A stretch of 64,000 nt of DNA, taken from assembly GCF_013248905.1 (NCBI RefSeq), contig NZ_JABRVS010000001.1, forward strand, positions 4,836,001 through 4,900,000, in the 5' to 3' direction. The position numbers and the translations under genes were made by a program. The notes beneath the pieces are model-generated. The model was not told the origin of the DNA. It was given only the letters and a program-made list of their open reading frames with translations, and did no database searches. This DNA comes from Shewanella sp. VB17. Lineage in GTDB: Bacteria > Pseudomonadota > Gammaproteobacteria > Enterobacterales > Shewanellaceae. This document shows positions 28,582 to 36,578 of the stretch, in pieces (position 1 is the stretch's first letter; the number at the start of each line of letters is the position of its first letter).

Positions 28582-28748
28582 GTGCGACATGAAGTCGTAT
28601 GTAGCACTGTCCACCGCTTAAAGAGTGGACCATCTGTATCACCAGATGAACCTAGGAGCCTGAATAAAGTAGCGGCTCTGGCAATGTAACAAAGACAGGT
28701 TTAAAACCTGTCGGGGGCTAATTCGTGAAGCGGTTAACCAAGCCATAT
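28582..28748 (+). ncRNA. Structured RNA resembling the 5' part of a group II intron (truncated)
   Basis: Begins GTGCGAC, the usual group II intron 5' end. A chain of short perfect stems follows: CGAC/GTCG (28585-28597), GTCCAC/GTGGAC (28609-28630), CATCTG/CAGATG (28631-28648), GAGCC/GGCTC and GACAGGTT/AACCTGTC (to about 28712). This is the layout of intron domain I. It stops exactly at the left inverted repeat of the IS110-type element. No maturase gene or domain V is found on the other side. Identification rests on motif memory and structure, not on a search. Confidence 0.5.
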
Positions 28749-28760
28749 ATGGACGCTCCC

Positions 28761-29151
28761 GGTTAGTCAAGCTAATACCTGCCTAACCAAGGTATTTTTA
28801 ACCTCAGTTATCTACTTTCCTGCTACTAATCTCGTTGTCATTTGATGTGACTCTTTTCCGCTAAAAGCGGTTGTACTGCCATATATACGGGCTTAACAAG
28901 TCTTTTTTAAAAGGAAATGCGCCCCAAATGAAATCCGTACCCTTGCGCCTGTTAAAATTTAAACACCCATACGGATTATGTTTACTGCATATCCTTGGCC
29001 TGTTCTGGCTGACATTGGTTGGACTGAGCCATTACTTCATCGTTTACCACAACCTTGATTAGTTTTTAATGTGCTACCTTGCCGCTCTTATCACCCAGAC
29101 GGGCTAAAAACCCTTGGCCTGACCGAGCTTGGCAAGATAGCTACAACACTT
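28761..29151 (-). ncRNA. Candidate bridge/seeker RNA region of the IS element
   Basis: Non-coding 3' region of the transposase unit, about 390 bases, with several inverted motifs. In IS1111-type elements this region is known to be transcribed into the RNA that directs target choice. No boundaries or loops were assigned; the call rests on position and family knowledge. A plus-strand 63-codon frame (28871-29062) here shows no gene-like features. Confidence 0.4.
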
Positions 29152-30184
29152 TTAACATGTGCCATGATAGCCACCATATTGAGGCTCATATGGGCTCTGT
29201 TTTTGAAGTAAAATCCATATCAGTCTTGCCAAACGATGTGCTGTTGCCACAACGGTACAGCATATGCTTTTTCGACCCCTCAGCTGATTTATCCACATGT
29301 TTAAATCATCTTGTTTTTTACTCGCATGACTGACGACTGTCCTTGCTCCATGGATCAATTGTTTACGTAAATAGCAATTACCTCTCTTGCTGATCTTACC
29401 GTTGACACTCTTATTACCTGAAGCAAATTGTTTCGGGGTTAACCCTAGCCACACTGCGAGCTCTTTTGGGCTGTTAAAGGCTTGGCCACCACCAATTGAG
29501 GCTGCAAATGCCGAAGCGATGATTGGCCCAACACCAGGGATTGTTAATAAAATTCTCCCATTAGGATCTCGCTTAACAATTTGCTTTATCAATGAGTTAA
29601 TTCGATCAAGGCGCTGGTTGAGCGTTTGATATTCATCCCAAAAAGTCATTGGCCATTAATTTTATCATTGGTCGCTGATGCTCATCACTCATAATTTCCC
29701 ACATGGCTCTTTCAAATGCGCTGTAGCCTTGAGGAAAACTGAGGCCAAAATCAACAAATACACCTCGAACTTGGTTAGTACAGGCCGTTTTTTGTTTAAC
29801 AAGGCGCTCTCTGATCCGGTGAAGCATTAATACTTCTTGCTGTTCCTCCGTTTTCACAGGTACAAAACGGATGTGAGGTCTGAAACTCGCTTCAAAAATA
29901 GCTAATACATCGTTTTTATCGTTCTTATTACCTCGAACAAATGGGGTCACATGTTGTGCTGGTATTAATTTAACGTTGTGCCCCATGGCAAGGAATTTCC
30001 GCCCCCAATAATGAGCTGAATAGCACGCTTCAAATATGACATCGCAAGCGGGTTGCTGCAGCATGAACTCAGCCAGTTGGGCTCGATTAAGCCGTTTATT
30101 GAAGACTGACTTTGCATGCTCATCCATACCAAGTACTTGGAAGACATTCTTTGCAAGATCGATAGCAATAGTGGTAACTTTCAT
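29152..30184 (-). pseudogene. IS110-family transposase, frameshifted
   Basis: N-terminal DEDD RuvC-like domain (residues 1-183): Asp9 in AIDLAKNVF, Glu52 in IFEACYSAHYW and Asp89/Asp92 in NKNDKNDV. C-terminal transposase_20 domain: TIPGVGPIIASAFAASIGG, then ASGNKSVNGKISKRG, the serine region. The two halves are in different frames. An A5/T5 run at 29640-29644 with one base fewer would restore a continuous protein reading NDFWDEYQ. Both halves look intact otherwise, so the mutation is recent or the run slips occasionally. Confidence 0.9.
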
Positions 30185-30186
30185 AG

Positions 30187-30258
30187 TGGACGCTCCTAAA
30201 TGTAACTGAATGGTGAAACATCAGTTTGGCGCATTGACGCCGAATTAGGGAGCGTCCA
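30187..30258. repeat. Inverted repeat at IS right end
   Basis: TGGACGCTCCTA (30187-30198) faces TAGGGAGCGTCCA (30246-30258), a ~12-bp near-perfect stem enclosing 47 bases, spanning the transposase ribosome-binding area and the right end of the element. Confidence 0.7.
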
Positions 30259-30259
30259 T

Positions 30260-30740
30260 CTCATCACCCATAGTTAACATAAGATGGATTTACCTTTTAG
30301 CACCTACAACACCCATGAACAAAATAACAGCTAATAATTTGATATTGAAACTATTTAGTGAATGTGTCACATAACCACTGCAATTGCACTAAGTGGACAC
30401 CCATAATATTTTTAACATATTCTCATGGTTAGAATATGTCCGTAAGACTTATGGGCTGTCTTGAGTATTCTGCTAGATAATAAAAGCAACAAGCTTTTCG
30501 CTATAGGTCCATGGAGGTAGTCAGCAATATACATGATATTTTGATGCAACAGGGGTGGGTAATACATTATGTAATTAAAAGCACAACTATATTAAATAGG
30601 TTTTCTGACGAAGTTGTATTGCTTTTCTACCGATAAAAGCAATACAATTGATTATGTAAAGCATTTTGCTTACATAATTGCTTTTTCTAAGTTCACTCAT
30701 GTAGTTCAGAACCAGAAATTAATATAGTAGAGTTGGTATT
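30260..30740. other. Leader region upstream of MFS gene
   Basis: About 480 bases between the IS and the MFS start. The left 350 bases show nothing recognisable. The right part holds two consecutive hairpins (30614-30647 and 30651-30678), listed separately. Confidence 0.4.
30614..30687 (+). promoter_or_regulatory. Tandem hairpins, terminator/attenuator-like, before MFS gene
   Basis: First stem TTGTATTGCTTTT / AAAAGCAATACAA (13 bp, 30614-30626 with 30635-30647). Second stem ATTATGTAAAGCA / TGCTTACATAAT with one bulge (30651-30678), followed by TGCTTTTTCT. They lie about 55-125 bases before the ATG. Together they could attenuate the transporter mRNA or end transcription from upstream. Confidence 0.5.
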
Positions 30741-32033
30741 ATGTCCGGTGTTGTCTCAATCGATCGTTTCAAACAGTTTCCTCGGTTAATGTGGATCTTG
30801 TTATTTGGTTCATTTATTACCCGTGGTAGTTATTACATGGTTTGGCCATTTTTAGCCGTTATTCTCTATGAAAAATTTGATTTATCTGCCACACATGTAG
30901 GGCTCATTCTTTCTAGTGCTGCTGTTATTTCAGTGTTAGTCAGTTTCGTAGGAAGTGCCTTATCAGATAGTATAGGCCGTCATCAGCTCATATATGCCAG
31001 TGGTATTTTATATATCATTTCCTTTTCGTTATTAGCACAAGTGGACTCTATTGCCGGTTATTCGCTGGTAATTACTTTATGTTCAGTTGCAACGGCGCTA
31101 TGGCGTCCCCTTACTTCGGCATTAATTGGCGATATCATCGGAGATAAAGGCACTCGTGAACTTGCGATGCAGTCACTGTATTTCGCCGTCAATGCTGGTT
31201 GTGCTGTAGGCCCTATGATAGGGATATGGCTTGGCTTAACCGGAGAGCAATCGAGCTTTTATATTACTGCTGGTGCCTTTGCATTTTTATTAGTGCTTTT
31301 ATGGTGGGGATTTCATCAACATATCAAGCTTAATAGTGTTAATCAAAAAAATCAGCAACTGGCTGGGAGCAATAAAACCAATGACTCAACAGGCATACAA
31401 GGTGAAACTAACCAAATAATCAAAGTACTACTCAGCGATAAACTACTGCAATGCCTTATTTTTGCCAATATTTTATGTATGTTCATTTATGCACAAATGG
31501 ACAGCTCGCTTATTCAATACTTAACTCGTGCTAAGGTACCTGATCTACTCCAACTTATTTCGGCGATGATTTTTACCAATGCGCTTGTCATTATCTCAAC
31601 ACAATTTTTATTACTAAAGTTGATGGCAAGTTTATCATTAGTGAGCCGAATACAAGTGGGATTAATATTGTTAATGTGTTCACAACTTTGGTTAGCCGTT
31701 AATCCACTGACGCTTTTTTGGGGCTGGATTGGCGCTATTATAGTGATGAGTTTAGCAGAGACTATTTTATTTCCCACCATGAATGTGCATATTGATCGCT
31801 TGGCCCCGAAGAACTTACGAGGAGCATACTTTGGTGCCGCTTCACTCTATGAGTTTGGCTATGCAATAGCACCATTAGGAGGCGGCATTATTCTTGATAA
31901 ACTTGGCGGATCTTGGTTATTTTTCATTGCTGCTGGACTAACTCTGATAGTTATTTATCTTTATAGTGTTTTGGATAGCTTACCTAGACCTGACTTTATT
32001 GAACTTCAAAGCTCTATGAACGAGAGCCATTGA
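30741..32033 (+). CDS. MFS transporter (MdtH/multidrug-type)
   Basis: 430 residues, about 12 hydrophobic segments split by a polar loop near residue 200-225 (LNSVNQKNQQLAGSNKTND). MFS motif A appears as GSALSDSIGRHQLIY in the loop between segments 2 and 3. N-terminal LMWILLFGSFITRGSYYMVWPFLAVIL is like the MdtH/YttB drug-efflux group. Substrate unknown. The gene lies in the accessory region beside an IS, so it may have been acquired. Weak ribosome site; tandem hairpins in the leader. Confidence 0.82.
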   Translation: MSGVVSIDRFKQFPRLMWILLFGSFITRGSYYMVWPFLAVILYEKFDLSATHVGLILSSAAVISVLVSFVGSALSDSIGRHQLIYASGILYIISFSLLAQVDSIAGYSLVITLCSVATALWRPLTSALIGDIIGDKGTRELAMQSLYFAVNAGCAVGPMIGIWLGLTGEQSSFYITAGAFAFLLVLLWWGFHQHIKLNSVNQKNQQLAGSNKTNDSTGIQGETNQIIKVLLSDKLLQCLIFANILCMFIYAQMDSSLIQYLTRAKVPDLLQLISAMIFTNALVIISTQFLLLKLMASLSLVSRIQVGLILLMCSQLWLAVNPLTLFWGWIGAIIVMSLAETILFPTMNVHIDRLAPKNLRGAYFGAASLYEFGYAIAPLGGGIILDKLGGSWLFFIAAGLTLIVIYLYSVLDSLPRPDFIELQSSMNESH

Positions 32034-32416
32034 TATTAACAATGAAGGCATCCATCATTATTTCGTCGAAATAGTCTTGACCCCTCTCAGCTCTGCCAAC
32101 ACTGAGGGTGGTCAGTAAGAGATGGGAAAGAGAAGAGAAGAGAAGAGATGCGACAGGAATAACTTTTTAATCACCTGCCGTGGGCCCTATGTGTAGACAC
32201 TTCTGCGAGACCTGGCATCTGATGTGAGGCGCATATATCAATACAAAATATGTTCGAAAGCGCTTTGATTTTATCGACAATCCAGCCTCGACGATGCTCA
32301 TAACTTTTACCAGTGAGCTTATCTTCCCCACATAGGTAGGTGGATATTGCCGAAGTCAGTTAGCGGAATGAATTACAGAAAAAAACGTAAGTCTCACATG
32401 AAAGTGAGACTAGTTT
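32034..32416. other. Intergenic region with short repeats and immunity-gene terminator
   Basis: Contains four AAGAG units (32128-32147), a segment similar to 35891-35915 (AGAGATG-GACAGG-ATAACTTT), and ATGTGTAGACACTTCTGCGAG (32190-32210), which faces an inverted copy at 36158-36180. ACAATCCAGC-T-GA-GATG near 32279 recurs at 25158. No gene. Confidence 0.5.
32378..32411 (-). terminator. Terminator of toxin-immunity operon
   Basis: AGTCTCAC / GTGAGACT stem (32390-32397 with 32404-32411). T7 follows on the minus strand (32378-32384). Confidence 0.75.
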
Positions 32417-32977
32417 TTATTTTTTACTGAATAAAACCCCCGTTAAACCAGAAGTTTCAACAAGAGTTTGGTAGTCGTTTTCAGGAACATTATGACCAAG
32501 TATTAATCCCATTCGTTGTTTCGTTTTAAACATACAAGTACCTGACAGCTTGCTTTCATCTAGAGCAGCTTTACCTATCAAAAAACGACCGGATTCCATT
32601 AGCTCCATTGTTGTAGACTCGGGATCTAACGCATCGACTACATTAGTAATATGATGAATCCACCATTTTTTTCCATCACATTCAAAAGGCAGTAGTTCAC
32701 CCGACTCTTCAAGTATTTCTCTTAAAACTTTAACCGCTTTTTCAGAGTATGCTAACGCCTGAACATTAAATTTTGTAACATCTGCTATAGGTAATTCATG
32801 TTTAGTGTTATCATATGTAGCATCTAAGTAAACTCTTGCTCCTTTCCACTCACCAATTTTAGGTACCCCTTTAAAATCGAAGTAGCCCTCTACTTGTAAA
32901 TTGATATTTTCATCATCATCTATTAAATAAAACGCTTGATATTTTTTAATATCAGCTTTAACTCTATAAATACTCAT
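32417..32977 (-). CDS. Probable immunity protein (DUF1629-like)
   Basis: 187 residues, acidic, soluble, no signal peptide. The pattern (IYRVKADIKKYQAFYLID, KIGEWKGARVYLD, LAYSEKAVKVLREILEESGELLPF, then IHHITNVVDALDPEST) is that of DUF1629/Imm-MXAN_0049 immunity proteins often found behind polymorphic-toxin nucleases. Start placed at ATG 32977: GAGG seven bases upstream, and TAATG overlap with the toxin stop, so translation is coupled. A TTG at 32983 is possible. The function is inferred from family resemblance and position. Confidence 0.75.
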   Translation of the reverse strand: MSIYRVKADIKKYQAFYLIDDDENINLQVEGYFDFKGVPKIGEWKGARVYLDATYDNTKHELPIADVTKFNVQALAYSEKAVKVLREILEESGELLPFECDGKKWWIHHITNVVDALDPESTTMELMESGRFLIGKAALDESKLSGTCMFKTKQRMGLILGHNVPENDYQTLVETSGLTGVLFSKK

Positions 32978-33615
32978 TACCAATCCTCAACATCAATTTC
33001 ATTACCATCTTTGTACGGGAACCTGCCTTCTACCAGCCGAGATCGTATTTTGCTTAAGATATCAACCAAGCCTTCTTTAGAATTAACATCAACTAATACT
33101 TCATCTAAGTTAAGATAATACTGAATTGTATGCACTGTCCGATGAGCAGGAGCTTTAGGCATTTTATCATGAGGAACATTACGAACAAAATTAGGCAACC
33201 AAACTCCATTTACAGGGTCATCAATGCGGATTTTATATCTAGCTAAAATGGCTCTTGCTGCAATGGCATATTGGCTTGCTCCACTTATAATCGCATGAGC
33301 TTCAAAGTCTAAAGATGGCTTAGGCATACCTGAAACCGACATATGTTTACCTAATCTCGGCGGAACATGTCTCTCTTTTACCAATTGCGAATTACTCATC
33401 GTTTTAGCTTTTATACGGTATTCATTAACAGCCCTTTTAGCCTCTATTATTGAACGAAATTTCACTTCATTAAAAACACGATCTGTTCTTTGATTAATAG
33501 CACATTGTTTAGCTTCAGGATTAACTTCCTTCACTAATTCACTGATAGATTTACGTAATTCACGATATTCCAGCTCATATATTTGAGTACCATTTACAAG
33601 TGTAATTTTTTTCAT
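32977..33615 (-). CDS. AHH-family nuclease toxin
   Basis: 212 residues. The C-terminal ~110 residues carry the AHH (HNH-superfamily) layout. They read FEAHAIISGASQYA, then ARAILARYKIRIDDPVNGVWLP, then APAHRTVHTIQYY, with His107, Asn136, His158 and His162 at the expected places. The second His of the signature AHH is Ala108. Residues 1-95 are a charged helical region with no export signal or PAAR/Rhs repeats, so delivery is unclear: it may be a standalone secreted effector or a displaced toxin tip. Followed directly by its immunity gene. Confidence 0.75.
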   Translation of the reverse strand: MKKITLVNGTQIYELEYRELRKSISELVKEVNPEAKQCAINQRTDRVFNEVKFRSIIEAKRAVNEYRIKAKTMSNSQLVKERHVPPRLGKHMSVSGMPKPSLDFEAHAIISGASQYAIAARAILARYKIRIDDPVNGVWLPNFVRNVPHDKMPKAPAHRTVHTIQYYLNLDEVLVDVNSKEGLVDILSKIRSRLVEGRFPYKDGNEIDVEDW

Positions 33616-34060
33616 TTACATTCTTATAAGATCCCATAAAAATCAATAAAAACAAGCGAATTGCCAAAAATCAATCTGTTTTTAGATAATTGGTAGATTG
33701 TGATAATATTTATAACACTAGAGTTACGATAACGATTAATTAAATCTCATTATGTTAATATCCTATACAATATGAATTTCATTTTATCATACGATATGAA
33801 GATGTTATAACCTCTACCACCTAACTTATAAAAGTGGGCTACAGCGAAATAATCAAGACTTAAAACTCTAATTTAATTAAGAAGACAAACATCAGCACCA
33901 TTATCTTCTTGCAGCCTTGCCCTAGTAACCTCTTTGTATTTGGACAACACAGCAACAGAGACATCGTTATTTTTCATTAAAACTTGTTAGGTAAAACCAA
34001 CCATTTCAAACTGGCTACCGCCCTGAGTTTTTACTATCACGCAAGGATCTTGAATCGAGG
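33616..34060. other. Intergenic region between toxin operon and IS3 remnant
   Basis: AT-rich. On the minus strand a 34-codon frame (ATG near 33978, MKNNDVSVAVLSKYKEV..., stop near 33874) with CCTAACAAGTTTTA before it might be a leftover small gene or cassette end. Nothing else stands out. Confidence 0.35.
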
Positions 34061-34348
34061 TCAACATATCCTTGTGGTTATAATATGTTCTATCTCTTTC
34101 TCCAATTCTATCCGCTTAATTCGTTTCTCTAATTCTTTGATTTTTATCTTATCTGGCGATAAGGCATTGGCGTGTTCATTAGAGACATTACGCTCTTGCT
34201 TTAGCTGTCTAACCCATTTATCCATTGCCGATTTACTCACACTCATTAGCTCTGCGGCTTCTGTAACGGTGTGCTCACCATCAACAACTAATTGTGCTGC
34301 CTCAAGCTTAAATTCAGCGGAGTATGTTGGTCTTTTTTGTTTTGTCAT
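34061..34348 (-). pseudogene. IS3-family transposase OrfA, 3'-truncated
   Basis: The helix-turn-helix OrfA: MTKQKRPTYSAEFKLEAAQLV, then HTVTEAAELMSVSKSAMDKWVRQLK, and a leucine-zipper-like segment KELEKRIKRIELEKEIE. Normal OrfA continues with ILKKATA-like residues, but here the frame runs into unrelated sequence (HIITTRIC) and stops. No OrfB is present. The fragment inserted into, or was left beside, the cassette-like gene at 34404. Confidence 0.85.
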
Positions 34349-34403
34349 TTTGTCACCTAAGGTTTATGAGGTGCATGATAACACCTCTATTTAGGTGGCC
34401 AAA
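34349..34403 (-). mobile_element. Left end of IS3-type element
   Basis: Upstream of OrfA on the minus strand the sequence TTGGCCACCTAAATAGAGG (about 34383-34401) is the probable terminal inverted repeat of the IS. The opposite end was not found, so the element is a relic. Confidence 0.5.
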
Positions 34404-34646
34404 TTAACTATGCCACTTCACTCTAGATATTGACACCAGCTTACCAATAGAGAAGTTATCGAAGCTTTCGGATAACACCAACACAAGTAAAAGCGACAAC
34501 AGTGTAATAACACCTGCATTAATTTCGCCTTTAGGCTCTATATAAAAGTAACTAAAGGCAATCATCGCAACGATCAGAGCACAAAATGCAACAATCATGC
34601 ATCGGACGAACCAATTTGATTTTTTCTCAGTATTCTCCATAAACAT
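34404..34646 (-). CDS. Small two-TM membrane protein, probably truncated by IS
   Basis: 80 residues with two hydrophobic segments (CMIVAFCALIVAMIAFSYFY and AGVITLLSLLLVLVLS) and a polar start. The frame ends SRVKWHS exactly where the IS3 end begins, so the original C-terminus is probably lost. GTTAGCAATCAAGGA precedes the ATG on the minus strand: the end of an attC-like site followed at once by a Shine-Dalgarno, as in integron cassettes. Function unknown. Confidence 0.6.
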   Translation of the reverse strand: MFMENTEKKSNWFVRCMIVAFCALIVAMIAFSYFYIEPKGEINAGVITLLSLLLVLVLSESFDNFSIGKLVSISRVKWHS

Positions 34647-34654
34647 CCTTGATT

Positions 34655-34758
34655 GCTAACGTCTGGTTAATGGGCAAAAAATTGTTGGCTAAAATAAGCG
34701 ACGAAGGAGCAATAACAAACTGTTTTTTGTCCTTATTTAACAGCTTTTTAGCCGTTAC
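34655..34758 (-). repeat. attC-like recombination site
   Basis: On the minus strand, from GTAACGGC (overlapping the stop of the TPR gene) to GACGTTAGC, about 104 bases. The arms are imperfectly complementary along ~40 bases: CTGTTAAATAAGGACAAAAA on one side, and the complement of TTTTTGCCCATTAAC on the other. The GTTAG end is followed directly by the next gene's ribosome site. This is the form of an integron attC. A sequence-structure search is needed to confirm it. Confidence 0.55.
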
Positions 34759-35554
34759 TACGCATATATTTAATCTTTTGAAGCTTTAAATATACTTCTT
34801 CGAAAGCGGATTTTTTCTCTGGAAAACGGGACATACCTTCTTTAAAGATAGTATAAGCCGAATCGACGTCTCCTAAATTAATATAGCTTTGACCTTTGTA
34901 ATAGAGAGCGGTATAGCCATCTGGCTCTATTCGTAATGATTCGTCAAAATACTTAATAGCATTTTCATTATCTCCCATATCCATATATGTAAAAGCAATA
35001 TTATCGATAGCTTCGATAAACATAGGAAATATGTCTGTGGCTTCTGAATAAAGAGCAATAGCTTCATTAAATTTAGATTGCTTACCTAAGGCATAGGCTT
35101 CTTTATATTTAGAGTTTGCTAATGAGATTAATTCATCTATATTCTGTTTTGTAACTTCAGCATAACGTTGAAAGTTAGTATGCTTAAGATATTCAATAAA
35201 ACCAACTAGCTCACTATTTTCTATGTTCCTGTTGCCAAGTAATTCCCATGACTGTGCAAAATTCTCAGCGGCAATAGGTGCGTGATATATTTTCACAGGT
35301 CTTTTCTCTAAACTTTTTATTGATGGTTTGCTTTTACTGTCTTCAAATACCATTACATGAAGCGTAACTTGCTTATCTTCGATTTTATCTACATCCAGTA
35401 CTTTCAGAGCCTTCCACAAACTTTCTTTTTGGACTAACACATCTCCTGCAACAAACTGATAATTTTTAGTTATAGGTTCAGCTTGAGGAGTAGTTGAAAA
35501 CCCCAGAACACTAATAAAAGTAAGGATTGAAGACATTGGTTTAGATTTACGCAT
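34748..35554 (-). CDS. Exported TPR-repeat protein, cassette-like
   Basis: 268 residues. Signal peptide to about residue 25 (TTPQA|EP), a unique N-terminal domain (~26-140), then three TPR units (~143-245: ANSKYKEAYALGKQSKFNEAIALY, AIDNIAFTYMDMGDNENAIKYF, ALYYKGQSYINLGDVDSAYTIF). TPRs mediate protein binding; partner unknown. AAGGAAACTC before ATG 35554, itself preceded by GCTGTTAGCC, an attC-like end. With the next gene it forms a minus-strand run resembling integron cassettes; no integrase is in the window. Confidence 0.75.
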   Translation of the reverse strand: MRKSKPMSSILTFISVLGFSTTPQAEPITKNYQFVAGDVLVQKESLWKALKVLDVDKIEDKQVTLHVMVFEDSKSKPSIKSLEKRPVKIYHAPIAAENFAQSWELLGNRNIENSELVGFIEYLKHTNFQRYAEVTKQNIDELISLANSKYKEAYALGKQSKFNEAIALYSEATDIFPMFIEAIDNIAFTYMDMGDNENAIKYFDESLRIEPDGYTALYYKGQSYINLGDVDSAYTIFKEGMSRFPEKKSAFEEVYLKLQKIKYMRSNG

Positions 35555-36578
35555 GAGTTTCCTTGACGGCTAACAGCTTATTGATTAGCAGTAGGATAAC
35601 CTCCTGCTTTCTTGTAAGTTTCTTCGCCAAAATATCACTTGTAAGTGTTTGTTGTAAATATATTATTTAACAAAAAATACAGGTTAAATATGACAATTTA
35701 GCAGATAAAAAAGATGCATAGGTGTTTACGAGGTCTGCATAGCACTTTTATATATATTACAAACTATTGATAATAATAAGTTAATGTTTAACAGTTAGTA
35801 TTATCGATGCGCCAATCCAACGATTTATGCATCTTTTTCATAGCAATTATTTTTTGGAGGCTATACGGACAGAGATCAGGGGACGCCAAAGAGATGGGAC
35901 AGGCATAACTTTATCTTGCTTGAAATAACGGGTGTAGATACAGCTGTAATACCTAATTCAGCCAGAAATCACATCACAAAATGTAATGACTCTTCATTTG
36001 AAGACTATCAAACTTTGGGGCATAAACGAGTTAGTTAACTCACCCTGTAATGGTCAATCGAAGAAACACACTTGCTTGAAATAACGGGTGTAGATGCGGC
36101 TGTGAGCTTCGATTTCAGGGATGAAATCGCAGAGCGTATAGGGATATATTCACAGCGTCTCGCAGAAGTATCTACACATTAGCACGCTGCAAGCGATAGA
36201 TAGCTATGAAGCTGTGACCTTCAAAAAACAACCCAATACCGAATATAACCTAGACCCAACAACACTAAATGTACTATTGTGAAAATATGGTCTTCATTCG
36301 AAGGTAAACCAATTTTGGGGTAATAATAAATTAGCAAACTCAAATCGAAGGACACCTTGGCTTAAACCAAAATAAGCAGAGATCTCAAATAAAATCGGCG
36401 ACTAATTTATCTGCTACCGATAAAAGCTTAACTCGACTCGACCACAAGAAGGTGAGTAACACACCTAACGATTAAGGCAATGACTGGATTATTAACATCT
36501 AAACAATGAACTTTTTACGCTTCCCACGCTCTACCAATACAAGCCGTATAGAGAAGTAACAAACAAGGACACCATTTA
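35555..36578. other. Long repeat-rich intergenic region before lepB-like gene
   Basis: No gene found in about 1 kb. Direct repeats: CTTGCTTGAAATAACGGGTG at about 35927 and 36070. Bases 35985-36075 resemble 36276-36360. Bases 36188-36276 match 26224-26312. CTCGCAGAAGTATCTACACAT (36158-36178) is an inverted match to 32190-32210. Bases 36507-36572 (the lepB leader) match 28412-28480. Confidence 0.6.

Larger units (their letters stand above)
28749..30259 (-). mobile_element. IS110-family (IS1111-like) insertion sequence
   Basis: Bounded by 12-bp inverted repeats ATGGACGCTCCC (28749-28760) and GGGAGCGTCCAT (30248-30259). Such subterminal repeats mark the IS1111 subgroup. It contains an IS110-type transposase gene (frameshifted) on the minus strand and a ~390-base non-coding stretch between the transposase stop and the left repeat, the place where IS1111 elements encode their guide (bridge/seeker) RNA. 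A third copy of the repeat (TGGACGCTCCT at 30187) sits just upstream of the transposase start. Exact ends are uncertain by a few bases. Confidence 0.8.

Noticed and set aside
28871..29062. 63-codon plus-strand frame inside the IS non-coding region
   Set aside because: No recognisable domain, and it falls in the stretch expected to encode the IS guide RNA on the other strand. The hydrophobic composition appears accidental.
32080..32113. Hairpin after the MFS gene as a terminator
   Set aside because: A CCTCTCAG / CTGAGGG pairing exists, but it has a long loop and no T-tract, too weak to annotate.
33984..34394. 136-codon plus-strand frame over the IS3 OrfA
   Set aside because: It is antisense to a clear IS3 OrfA on the minus strand.
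35555..35690. A second complete attC upstream of the TPR gene
   Set aside because: The GTTAG-type end is present, but no complementary partner arm was found within 150 bases. Only the end is mentioned under the gene.
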